Shown: positions 1-5,553 of the stretch, piece after piece | How the letters are laid out: each line of letters opens with the position of its first letter | Numbering within the stretch: position 1 is the stretch's first letter | Assembly (NCBI GenBank): GCA_016937075.1 | Contig: JAFGWQ010000044.1 | Coordinates: 1 to 5,886 of the forward strand | Source: Campylobacterales bacterium | GTDB lineage: Bacteria; Campylobacterota; Campylobacteria; Campylobacterales; Sulfurovaceae | Length of the DNA stretch: 5,886 nucleotides | Direction: 5' to 3' | The notes under the pieces: model-generated | Databases searched by the model: none | Told to the model about the DNA's origin: nothing | What the model saw: only the letters and a program-made list of their open reading frames with translations | Program-made: the position numbers and the translations under genes

Positions 1-80
1 CTATTTTCTTGTCTGCCGCCAAAATTTCTACCTTGACCTGCACCTCTACCGTTTCTACATCCTTGACCATTTCTAAACAT
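1..80 (-). CDS. Small Gly/Arg-rich protein, N-terminal fragment
   Basis: Only the first 26 codons are inside the window; the gene continues past the left edge. It starts with ATG at 80, preceded by an AGGA Shine-Dalgarno (87-90) six bases upstream. The visible residues are dominated by Gly, Arg, Asn and Gln in short repeats (begins MFRNGQGCRNGRGAGQG), with one Cys at position 8 and no hydrophobic stretch, so it is neither secreted nor membrane-anchored at this end. Small Gly/Arg-rich proteins (DUF5320-like and relatives) often sit beside DUF134 genes and NifX/NifB-type iron-molybdenum cofactor family genes. The DUF134 gene next door fits that setting, but the family assignment is inference. 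The gene has its own strong promoter with two operator copies shared with the DUF134 promoter, so it is probably part of that protein's regulon. Function unknown. Confidence 0.7.
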   Translation of the reverse strand, partial: MFRNGQGCRNGRGAGQGRNFGGRQEN

Positions 81-115
81 GGTTTATCCTTTATAAGTGA
101 TATTATGCTCAATAG

Positions 116-131
116 TTTTGAACATATGACC
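116..131. promoter_or_regulatory. Operator 2 over the predicted transcription start
   Basis: TTTTGAACATATG (116-128) is an exact inverted match to 145-157, with 16 bp between the two arms. As a 12-bp palindrome (120-131) it matches GAACATATGTTC at 10 of 12 positions, with differences at 129 and 130. It covers the predicted start site near 127, so it could be a second, weaker site bound cooperatively with operator 1. Confidence 0.6.
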
Positions 132-133
132 AT

Positions 134-162
134 ATTATAACGAACATATGTTCAAAAGTCAA
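134..162 (-). promoter_or_regulatory. Sigma70-type promoter of the Gly/Arg-rich gene
   Basis: Read on the minus strand, a -35 element TTGACT (157-162) and a perfect -10 TATAAT (134-139) are separated by exactly 17 bp. The predicted transcription start is near 127, giving a leader of about 47 nt before the ATG at 80. A palindromic operator (142-153) lies inside the spacer, so a bound protein would compete directly with RNA polymerase. Confidence 0.8.
142..153. promoter_or_regulatory. Operator 1, perfect palindrome GAACATATGTTC
   Basis: A perfect 12-bp palindrome in the promoter spacer of the Gly/Arg-rich gene, ending 2 bp upstream of the -10. Its right part, CATATGTTCAAAA (145-157), is an exact inverted copy of 116-128. 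The same motif in the same position occurs in the DUF134 promoter (501-512). The position predicts repression. The binding protein is inferred to be the DUF134 product. Confidence 0.7.
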
Positions 163-178
163 GAGATTTTAAAATTTT

Positions 179-469
179 TTATCTTTTTTGAATTTCTATG
201 GTTTTTTGATTGATAAGTGCATCTGCTATTTTTTGGTGAGCAGACTGTATAAGCCTGGCAAAAGTAGTACGGGAGATACCCATTTTGGCTGCAGAGTCTT
301 CTTGATAAAGCGACTCTAGATCAGCCAATCTGATAGCTTCCATTTCATCCTCATATACTATAACCGCTTCTAGTGTGTCTCTTGGAAGCCCGCACGGTTT
401 GAAACACACCTTTGAATGATCGGCATCTATATTTCTGTCTTTTCGTTTTCGTCCAACGCAATTTCTCAT
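179..469 (-). CDS. DUF134 (UPF0251) family predicted DNA-binding protein
   Basis: A 96-residue protein of the DUF134 family, small predicted DNA-binding proteins with a sigma70-region-4-like helix-turn-helix. Family marks are the VCFKPCGLPRD segment (21-31), the acidic YEDEMEAIRLADLE core (39-52) and the HTH around QEDSAAKMGISRTTFARLI (56-74), followed by the usual SAHQKIADAL helix (76-85). Cysteines at 4, 22 and 26 (CxxxC at 22-26) could bind metal or sense redox state, which is inference. The N-terminus is more basic and longer before the CFxP segment than in the DUF134 proteins I recall. The ATG at 469 has an AGG (475-477) six bases upstream and no better start exists. Its promoter carries the palindrome also found at the neighbouring Gly/Arg-rich gene, suggesting autorepression and control of that neighbour. 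The family is clear; ligand and targets are not known from the sequence. Confidence 0.9.
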   Translation of the reverse strand: MRNCVGRKRKDRNIDADHSKVCFKPCGLPRDTLEAVIVYEDEMEAIRLADLESLYQEDSAAKMGISRTTFARLIQSAHQKIADALINQKTIEIQKR

Positions 470-492
470 ATGAAACCTATATTTTTTCTATA

Positions 493-521
493 ATTATATC
501 GCACATATGTTCAAATTGCAA
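493..521 (-). promoter_or_regulatory. Promoter of the DUF134 gene
   Basis: On the minus strand, -35 TTGCAA (516-521) and a perfect -10 TATAAT (493-498) are spaced by 17 bp. The predicted start is near 486, giving a short leader of about 17 nt. The spacer holds an operator copy in the same register as in the promoter at 134-162. The -35 begins only 5 bp downstream of the porin stop codon, with no terminator between them. Confidence 0.75.
501..512. promoter_or_regulatory. Operator 3 in the DUF134 promoter
   Basis: GCACATATGTTC matches the palindrome GAACATATGTTC at 11 of 12 positions (difference at 502). Its edge lies 2 bp upstream of the -10, exactly as operator 1 lies in the neighbouring promoter, and the CATATGTTCAAA flank (504-515) is shared too. 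This points to one regulator controlling both genes, most simply the DUF134 protein itself. Confidence 0.7.
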
Positions 522-526
522 GTTGA

Positions 527-1633
527 TTAAAATTTATAATTAGCAAAAATCCTTAGATTTTTCATATCTTCGTTTTGATTATCTTCGATATCGCTATATA
601 TTACGCTAAAACCTAGATTGTCACTATAATCATAGCCTAATGCGCAGTCAATTTCTCTTGCATCAAGCAAGTCGGATCGATTTAGTTTAGCATAATTTAC
701 CTCAACGCTGAGTCCGTCAACCAACTCATAACTTAATCCGCCTTTTATAATGTCACCCTTCCCTTCAAGCTCAGCTACAGTGTAGTGCTCCATACTTGTA
801 ACAAACGGGCCGCCGCCGTATAGATTGTCTGCAATTCCATTATCAAAGTTTGTATTATACGCAATATTGAACCTCAAAGGAATACTTTTTAATCCAAGTT
901 CTGCGGCAGCTCCAAAAGTATTCGATTTTGTTCCATCCTCATAATCTTGCAGGGCATATTGAAGAGTTGCAGTGTATTAAAATAGATCTGTTTCATTTTC
1001 AAAAGCAGCCTCAAGATAGGCAGCATTTACAAAATTATTTGCAGTGTATCCAAACGCTTTGAGGCCCAGATTTTCAATCCCAGTATGTTCTATGCCTGCT
1101 AATTGCATGCCGTCACTGCCATTAATACGATTAAACTTACTAACATCATCACTATCAACACCGCTCTAGCTTCTTATGTGTGCCAAGTAAATCGTAGTAT
1201 CCTTGATGTCTTTATTTGTAAATACAACCGCTTCAAACCTGTTGTCAATAAGTCCTAGCCCTTCGTCTGTATCGACAAAAGGAAGATCAATGGCTTGTCT
1301 ACCGATAGTCAATTCACTATTTCCATAACTGCCTTTTATGTACAACTCATCGATGATTCCGTAGCCATCATTATCGGCATCAAAAAATGGTATGCCGTAA
1401 GGCTCTTTCCCTTCTCCGGCAGCAGCTGCGATCCTCGCACCAAAGACAATATTATTCCAACTATTACTTTCATATTTAATGGCTGCAGATAAACCAAATT
1501 GATCTGCCGTGTCAATTGAATCATCAGTGTATTGGTAACCGCCTCTTATTTCACCATCGAATTTGCCTTCTTCGCCAAATAAGTTGGTACAGGAGAGTAC
1601 CAATATCGCTGCGCATGTAAATTTTGTTTTCAT
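527..1633 (-). pseudogene. OprD-like outer-membrane porin, two in-frame stops
   Basis: One continuous reading frame of 369 codons encodes an outer-membrane beta-barrel porin resembling the OprD-type porins of Campylobacterota. It has a signal peptide (about 1-20, MKTKF to LFG), alternating barrel strands, the porin-like stretch ELTIGRQAIDLPFVDTDEG (107-125), and a C-terminus FANYKF ending in the Phe recognised by the barrel assembly machinery. Codon 156 is TAG (1166-1168) and codon 219 is TAA (977-979). Frame and protein character are preserved before, between and after the stops, so no indel is involved. Each stop could come from a Gln codon by one C-to-T change, but the original codons are unknown. 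Residues 85-96 form an EF-hand-like calcium loop. The ATG at 1633 has GGAA at 1638-1641. Lengths of 350-450 residues are usual, so the gene appears full length. Most likely a recently inactivated gene; sequencing error or stop readthrough remain possible. Confidence 0.85.
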
Positions 1634-1634
1634 G

Positions 1635-1662
1635 TATTTCCATTGTTGTTTTTATGGAAATA
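1635..1662 (-). promoter_or_regulatory. Hairpin burying the porin ribosome binding site
   Basis: TATTTCCAT (1635-1643) and ATGGAAATA (1654-1662) form a perfect 9-bp inverted repeat around a 10-nt loop. In the minus-strand transcript the 3' arm contains the Shine-Dalgarno GGAAA next to the porin ATG, paired with UUUCC. The structure could limit translation. No U-tract follows, so it is not a terminator. Confidence 0.5.
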
Positions 1663-1666
1663 TTAC

Positions 1667-1682
1667 ACTTATTTAGATAAGT
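1667..1682. repeat. Small AT-rich inverted repeat between tonB and porin
   Basis: ACTTAT and ATAAGT (6-bp arms) flank the 4-nt centre TTAG. On the minus strand it lies between a possible -35 TTGAAC (1681-1686) and a possible -10 TAATAT (1660-1665), so it may be an operator in a weak porin promoter. It could also be a poor terminator for tonB, but no T-run follows. Confidence 0.3.
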
Positions 1683-1700
1683 TCAAACTTTTTGCTTAGA

Positions 1701-2339
1701 TTACTCCAGATTAAATAGTATCGGCAAGAGTATATCTGTCGTTTCGCTCGGTTTTGGAATGTTATCGCCTTTTATGGCTCTTGCTGCCGATAGGGCAGCA
1801 TCATCTAACTGTTGCCTGCCTGAAGATTCAATTAAAGAGACACCGATGAGGTTTCCGTCGGAGTCTATGGTAAGTTTGACTGTTGCGGTGCCGCTCCAAT
1901 ACATTCTTTTTGCAATAGAGGGATATTTAAGATGAGAGAGCACCATGTCCCTTATCATTTCAAAGTTTGTTTTTTTGTACTCAGTTTTTGTTTGAACCGC
2001 CGCTTTAGGAGTTGCGGTTTTTTGGATCTCACGGACAGGTTCTGTCTTTTTGGCCGGCTGGATTGGGTTGGCTTTGTTTGAGATTATTGGTTCTTCGATT
2101 TTGGGCTGGGGTTCAATTTTTTTGATCATCTCTTGGGGAACTTTTGGTTGATCTGTGGGCTTTGGCTCTTCTTTTGGCGGCGCAAGAAGGGTTAGATCCA
2201 TAGTGATAACTTGCGGTTGAGAAATGGCCTTGTGAGGTTGATTGAATTCGAAAAGAAAAAATCCTATTACGATTGCATGGGCGATCAAGGAGATCGCCAG
2301 TCCTTTTGCTTCTCTGTTCAAACTAATAATTGTTTCCAT
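1701..2339 (-). CDS. tonB: TonB family energy transducer
   Basis: A 212-residue TonB protein that carries proton-motive energy from ExbB/ExbD to outer-membrane receptors. An N-terminal membrane anchor (about 13-31) contains S17-x3-H21, matching the functional Ser16/His20 of E. coli TonB. A Pro/Lys/Glu-rich periplasmic spacer follows (about 53-120). The C-terminal TonB domain (about 122-212) shows the family pattern: YPSIAKRMYWSGTATVKLTI (139-158), then DSDGNLIGVSLIESSGRQQLD, then a helix with AALSAARAI. The ATG at 2339 starts 2 nt after the exbD stop, with GGA about 9 nt upstream inside the exbD end, so translation is probably coupled. It is the last gene of the receptor-exbB-exbD-tonB operon and is probably dedicated to that receptor. 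No convincing terminator follows. The length is ordinary for the family. Confidence 0.93.
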   Translation of the reverse strand: METIISLNREAKGLAISLIAHAIVIGFFLFEFNQPHKAISQPQVITMDLTLLAPPKEEPKPTDQPKVPQEMIKKIEPQPKIEEPIISNKANPIQPAKKTEPVREIQKTATPKAAVQTKTEYKKTNFEMIRDMVLSHLKYPSIAKRMYWSGTATVKLTIDSDGNLIGVSLIESSGRQQLDDAALSAARAIKGDNIPKPSETTDILLPILFNLE

Positions 2340-2341
2340 CC

Positions 2342-2719
2342 TTAAGGTTCCACAACCATGGAGATTTTTTCGATACCTTTTTGCTTGAGGCTGTCTACTA
2401 CAAAGATAAACTCTTCATACGGTGTTTGCTTATCTGCACTGATAGCGACTATATCGTCTTTTTTTATTTCGTTTATTTTATTCATAAGTTCTTCTTTTGA
2501 GATGGCTTGTTTGTTGATAAAATATTGCTTATCGGCACTGATCGATATATCATATCTTTTTTGTTCCAGCTTGATTTGCGATGATGCTTGCGGAAGCGCG
2601 ATCTCTATTTTGCCAAGGGCAATAAAAGATGAAATCGTCAGCACTATGGCCAAGAGTACAAGCATAATATCTATAAGGGGGACGACATTGATCCCTTCTA
2701 CTTTTTTAAGCGATCTCAT
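2342..2719 (-). CDS. exbD: Biopolymer transport protein ExbD
   Basis: A 125-residue ExbD, the proton-channel partner of ExbB. A short cytoplasmic N-terminus (MRSLKKVEG) is followed by a single membrane helix with the signature NVVPLIDIMLVLLAIVLT (11-28). D17 corresponds to the essential Asp25 of E. coli ExbD. The rest is the periplasmic ExbD domain, with the usual ISADKQTPYEEFIFVVDSLK segment near the end. I chose the ATG at 2719, which overlaps the exbB end by 14 nt. An upstream in-frame start at 2791 would add 24 residues (MRFRQLLSMVHFCAK...) that are only a translation of exbB DNA in another frame and would spoil the normal short N-terminus. The Shine-Dalgarno is weak (GGGAAG abutting the ATG), so translational coupling to exbB is likely. 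Confidence 0.94.
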   Translation of the reverse strand: MRSLKKVEGINVVPLIDIMLVLLAIVLTISSFIALGKIEIALPQASSQIKLEQKRYDISISADKQYFINKQAISKEELMNKINEIKKDDIVAISADKQTPYEEFIFVVDSLKQKGIEKISMVVEP

Positions 2720-3131
2720 CTTCCCACTCACTGATAGCCAGATCAACTTTGCGCAAAAATGCACCATAGATAAGAGTTGCCGGAATCGCAACCAACAATC
2801 CTGCCGCCGTAACTTTCAAAGCAAGGGCAAGCCCTACGATAACTTTGGACGTATCCAATGCCCCTCCGCTCATACCTATATCATAAAAGACAGCCATTAT
2901 ACCGCCGACGGTCCCAAGAAGCCCGACATACGGCGCGTTGGAACCTATAAGAGATATGATTGTTAAATTTTTGGTCGTCTCTCTTTCTATCTCATTTTTA
3001 GTTTTATATCTTGTTAAGTCGATTGAGCGGAAGAAAAACCATCTCTCAATTGCATAACCGACAACCAAAACGCTCATAATGAGCAAAATCCCGAGTGTGC
3101 CGTAATCGACAACCAGTTTTAAATTTTCCAT
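2706..3131 (-). CDS. exbB: Biopolymer transport protein ExbB (short type)
   Basis: A 141-residue ExbB of the short class without the long N-terminal part of E. coli ExbB (244 residues). It has three membrane segments: about 11-30, about 64-83 (GSNAPYVGLLGTVGGIM) and about 98-122 (LALALKVTAAGLLVAIPATL). T74 and T108 match the channel threonines Thr148 and Thr181 of E. coli ExbB. The position of E. coli Glu176 is L103 here, in an LALALK pattern that I associate with Campylobacterota ExbB proteins. The protein forms the inner-membrane proton channel with ExbD to drive TonB. The ATG at 3131 has a strong AAGGA (3138-3142) six bases upstream in the 12-nt gap after the receptor gene. The gene overlaps exbD by 14 nt. 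Confidence 0.94.
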   Translation of the reverse strand: MENLKLVVDYGTLGILLIMSVLVVGYAIERWFFFRSIDLTRYKTKNEIERETTKNLTIISLIGSNAPYVGLLGTVGGIMAVFYDIGMSGGALDTSKVIVGLALALKVTAAGLLVAIPATLIYGAFLRKVDLAISEWEDEIA

Positions 3132-3143
3132 CTGCTGTCCTTA

Positions 3144-5222
3144 TTAAAATTTAGCCTTTAAGCCGACATATGCCATACGCCCTCTCAAAGGCCCCCAGAT
3201 ATGCCCCACATCGTACTCTGCAGCATCATCATAGAACAATGGAGATTCTTTATCTATTTGAACATAATCAAAGATATTTTTTACTCCTGCGTATAATGTG
3301 AAATTTTTTGTGATCTCTTTTGACAATTTGGCATTGACTACGGCAAACGAAGGCGATTTTGTGCTTTTTGGGCTTGTCAATGCATCGTCATTGTATCTAT
3401 TGCCGTATCCGTACGGTTCAAGGTTTCTAGAGGCTATCCAAGTGGCATCCAGCATTGCGTCCCATCCTTCGTTTTCATAATCCAGGGATATGCTTGCTTG
3501 TTTTTCTACAGGAGCGATAGCTAATAGCTCTTTGTATTCATCATCATAGCTATAATATTCAAACCCGCCGGATATGCTCAGTATCGGTGTCAATTGATAG
3601 CTTGCAACTATATCGGCATTATATACCTTTACTTTTCCGTCATAATTGCGAAGTGTCGGCTGTGTGCCGCTGTCATCTACATATGCCAGATTTTTGACAT
3701 CCGTATAAGAGAGGCTTCCTGTCGTGTTGAATTTTTCGCTCTCATATGAAAGGGCATATGTGACATTGTTAGATCTTTCAATTTCATCGATCGCTACACT
3801 AAATCCGTCAGGCCCGATAAGCCCGTGTTCTGATTCGAAAAATGTAAGAGGGGAGCGGTAGCCTTGCCCTGCTGAAAGTCTTGATGTTAAATCGTCGGTA
3901 TGTTTGTATCTAAAATGCATTCTCGGTACTACTATAAACTCGTCTATTTCATTTTTTTCTGTAAGTTGACCTGTGAAATCCGTAGTTATCTTTGCTCCCC
4001 TTAAAGCCAGGTTTAATTCGGCTTGTTCGCTCAGGGTCCATGTATCTTGCACATACAGCGCATAAGATCTGTATTCGAAATCATCTTCGCCCGTTGAGCC
4101 AGGTGTAGGAACAAATTGGGTTGAAGTACCGTCCATATCTTCTGTTTTGATATCTGCACCGTATGTCAAAAGATGATCGTCTCCTAACGGCTGTGAAACT
4201 TTAAAGTCTGCAAAATATGTTTTGTCGTCATTGTCATAATCCGCACCTTCGTACATAGACGATTGCTCAGCATCCGCATATGCCAGTGTGGTTTCCAGAG
4301 TTGCTTTATCCCCGGCATGAAGCCATTTTGCAGTTACTTCATCGCGAAGAGTGTCTATGCTTTCTAGTGTCCCCATCGGATCACCGTCATATCGGTTGTT
4401 TACATTGCTGCCTACAAAATGCGGGTCTGCAGTCCCGGTAGCACCCCATTGCGCAAAAGCAAATGATTCGCTTACCATTGGACCGCCGTAAACATTAGAA
4501 TCTGAATGGGAAACTTTTACATCAATCATATCCTGATCGGTTAATTGATGAGAAAGTTTGATGGACATAAGCTGATTTTCTAGTTTTGGTGCTTCATTTA
4601 CGCCGTTATTGTCGTTATCTACCTGATCATAGTTGCTATATGTTCCAGAGATCAAAATGCCTGTTTTTTTGTCATCACTTACGCCTTCTCCTACGATGCT
4701 GCCTAATTTATAACCTTGTTCACCGATTGCAAAATCAAATTCGGCACCGTTTTTCTTCGCACTTCGTGAGACAATATTTAAAGTCCCGCCTATGGCTTCA
4801 GGAGCCGTAAGGCTGGCTCCGCTTCCTCTGGCGATCTCTATGCTGTCCACATCAGATACCCCTAAGGCATCCATGCCATAATAACTTGAAACAGTAGAGT
4901 GAAAAGGCACGCCGTCAGATAAAATAGTAGTATGCTCGCCTTTCATACCGTTGAGCATAACCCTTTTTATACCGCACATAGAACAGTTGGTAGTTACATC
5001 GACTCCAGGAGCATTATCGACAGCCTCAACCAAAGAAACAGCCTGTTTTTGGTCTATCTGTTTTTTGTCGATAACTTCGGTTTTTTCTATGATGTCTTTG
5101 ACTTTTCCTTCTTTTGCCAAAGTTTCTTTAAAGCCGGTAATGCTTATCGCCTCCAATGTTTCAGCTGCTTGCAGCGAACTGAATAGAAGCATCGAAGCTA
5201 CTACTGATAATGATAATCTCAT
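3144..5222 (-). CDS. TonB-dependent outer-membrane receptor
   Basis: A 692-residue TonB-dependent receptor that imports a scarce ligand, probably an iron complex given the Fur boxes, across the outer membrane. Signal peptide about 1-20 (ends LQAA); a TonB-box-like stretch near 21-30 (ETLEAISITG); plug domain about 40-155 with VSLVEAVDNAPGVDV, RVMLNGMKGEHTTILSDGVP and the closing SIEIARGSGASL...EAIGGTLNIVSR; 22-strand-type barrel about 160-692 with a late YAGVKNIFDY segment and a terminal Phe (KAKF). The plug carries a C80-S-M-C83 pair, seen in a subset of receptors, notably in Bacteroidota. A DNDNNGVNE loop (202-210) resembles an acidic calcium-binding loop. The ATG at 5222 has AAGGGG (5231-5236) 8 nt upstream. 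It is the first gene of an operon with exbB, exbD and tonB. The substrate (siderophore, heme or other metal complex) cannot be read from the sequence, so no symbol is given. Confidence 0.94.
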   Translation of the reverse strand: MRLSLSVVASMLLFSSLQAAETLEAISITGFKETLAKEGKVKDIIEKTEVIDKKQIDQKQAVSLVEAVDNAPGVDVTTNCSMCGIKRVMLNGMKGEHTTILSDGVPFHSTVSSYYGMDALGVSDVDSIEIARGSGASLTAPEAIGGTLNIVSRSAKKNGAEFDFAIGEQGYKLGSIVGEGVSDDKKTGILISGTYSNYDQVDNDNNGVNEAPKLENQLMSIKLSHQLTDQDMIDVKVSHSDSNVYGGPMVSESFAFAQWGATGTADPHFVGSNVNNRYDGDPMGTLESIDTLRDEVTAKWLHAGDKATLETTLAYADAEQSSMYEGADYDNDDKTYFADFKVSQPLGDDHLLTYGADIKTEDMDGTSTQFVPTPGSTGEDDFEYRSYALYVQDTWTLSEQAELNLALRGAKITTDFTGQLTEKNEIDEFIVVPRMHFRYKHTDDLTSRLSAGQGYRSPLTFFESEHGLIGPDGFSVAIDEIERSNNVTYALSYESEKFNTTGSLSYTDVKNLAYVDDSGTQPTLRNYDGKVKVYNADIVASYQLTPILSISGGFEYYSYDDEYKELLAIAPVEKQASISLDYENEGWDAMLDATWIASRNLEPYGYGNRYNDDALTSPKSTKSPSFAVVNAKLSKEITKNFTLYAGVKNIFDYVQIDKESPLFYDDAAEYDVGHIWGPLRGRMAYVGLKAKF

Positions 5223-5257
5223 ATTTATTTCCCCTTATTTTTGTTTTAAGTTTCAAA

Positions 5258-5272
5258 TGATAACGATTATTT
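5258..5272. promoter_or_regulatory. Fur box 1
   Basis: TGATAACGATTATTT matches the 7-1-7 Fur consensus TGATAATnATTATCA at 11 of 14 defined positions. It lies just downstream of the proposed receptor -10 (5273-5278), over the expected transcription start, where bound Fe-Fur would block initiation. Confidence 0.65.
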
Positions 5273-5301
5273 ACTTTAAACGTACTTAAAATGATTGTCA
5301 T
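5273..5301 (-). promoter_or_regulatory. Probable promoter of the receptor operon
   Basis: On the minus strand, ATGACA (5296-5301; 5 of 6 to TTGACA) and TAAAGT (5273-5278; 4 of 6 to TATAAT) are spaced by 17 bp. The -35 lies within Fur box 2 and the start region within Fur box 1, a classic iron-repressed layout. The hexamers are imperfect, so the exact start is uncertain. Confidence 0.5.
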
Positions 5302-5306
5302 TATCA
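5292..5306. promoter_or_regulatory. Fur box 2
   Basis: TGATTGTCATTATCA matches the 7-1-7 Fur consensus TGATAATnATTATCA at 12 of 14 positions. It overlaps the proposed -35 of the receptor operon and lies between the two divergent transcription units. Confidence 0.75.
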
Positions 5307-5343
5307 ATTTAATGTTTTTTTAAGTCATTTAAAGCTAATATTT

Positions 5344-5358
5344 TGATATTGATTATCA
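5344..5358. promoter_or_regulatory. Fur box 3, in front of the plus-strand genes
   Basis: TGATATTGATTATCA matches the 7-1-7 Fur consensus at 13 of 14 positions. It is the core of a perfect inverted repeat TTTGATA/TATCAAA (5342-5348, 5354-5360). It lies 15 bp upstream of the 59-residue gene's ATG and just after a weak -10 candidate TAATAT (5336-5341), so it probably represses the rightward transcript. Confidence 0.8.
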
Positions 5359-5373
5359 AATAAAGGATTTACA

Positions 5374-5553
5374 ATGTCAGAATGTGATCTTAAAATAGAA
5401 ATTAGGCAAATGATCAAAAATAGTAATTGCACAAATGAGAAGGCTATAGGTTCAATAGTAAAAGCACTAAAAATGAGACATGCGGACCTTGATATCGGAT
5501 TTGCTGCAAACGTAACAACACGCATCATAAAGGAGAGACAATGTGCAATGTAA
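5374..5553 (+). CDS. Small 59-residue protein of unknown function, Fur-linked
   Basis: I do not recognise this protein. It starts MSECDLKIEIRQMIKNSN and ends ERQCAM; the middle (KAIGSIVKALKMRHADLDIG) looks helical. It has three Cys (4, 19, 57), no signal peptide and no membrane segment, so it is probably cytoplasmic. The coding call rests on a very good Shine-Dalgarno AAAGGA (5362-5367) six bases before the ATG, a Fur box 15 bp upstream of the start, and a 13-nt overlap with the next gene, whose own ribosome binding site lies inside this one. It is transcribed away from the receptor operon and shares its iron-responsive intergenic region, suggesting a role in iron or metal acquisition or handling of the imported ligand. 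That role is inferred from context only. It could be a small partner subunit of the next gene's product. Confidence 0.75.
   Translation: MSECDLKIEIRQMIKNSNCTNEKAIGSIVKALKMRHADLDIGFAANVTTRIIKERQCAM

Noticed and set aside
81..178. Riboswitch or structured RNA in the leader of the Gly/Arg-rich gene
   Set aside because: The region is explained by a promoter and two operators. No stable stem structure was visible in the short AT-rich leader.
977..1168. Recoding of TAG or TAA (selenocysteine-like or pyrrolysine-like)
   Set aside because: Two different stop codons are involved and the other genes here end normally at TAA. No recoding element or machinery is visible, so simple nonsense mutation is more likely.
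527..1633. Two separate genes, a 155-residue and a 116-residue membrane protein
   Set aside because: They are the two ends of one porin in the same frame. The second has only an internal TTG as start and no signal peptide, and the DNA between them also encodes porin sequence.
2720..2791. Longer ExbD start adding 24 residues
   Set aside because: The extension is a translation of exbB DNA in another frame and does not look like ExbD. The ATG at 2719 gives the normal short cytoplasmic N-terminus directly before the membrane helix.
2358..2966. Plus-strand open frame of 202 codons across exbD and exbB
   Set aside because: It lies wholly antisense to two well-supported genes and its translation shows no recognisable protein features.
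4951..5289. Plus-strand open frame over the receptor start
   Set aside because: It is antisense to the receptor signal peptide and plug and runs through the Fur boxes. It has no plausible family.
5325..5528. Minus-strand open frame of 67 codons opposite the 59-residue gene
   Set aside because: The plus-strand gene has a strong ribosome binding site, Fur box and coupled neighbour. The minus-strand frame has none of these and ends in the Fur-box region.
5374..5553. 59-residue protein as a metal-binding modified peptide precursor (methanobactin-like)
   Set aside because: Location next to a TonB receptor made this tempting, but there is no obvious leader/core division, the sequence looks like a helical folded protein, and no modifying enzyme is recognisable in the visible part.
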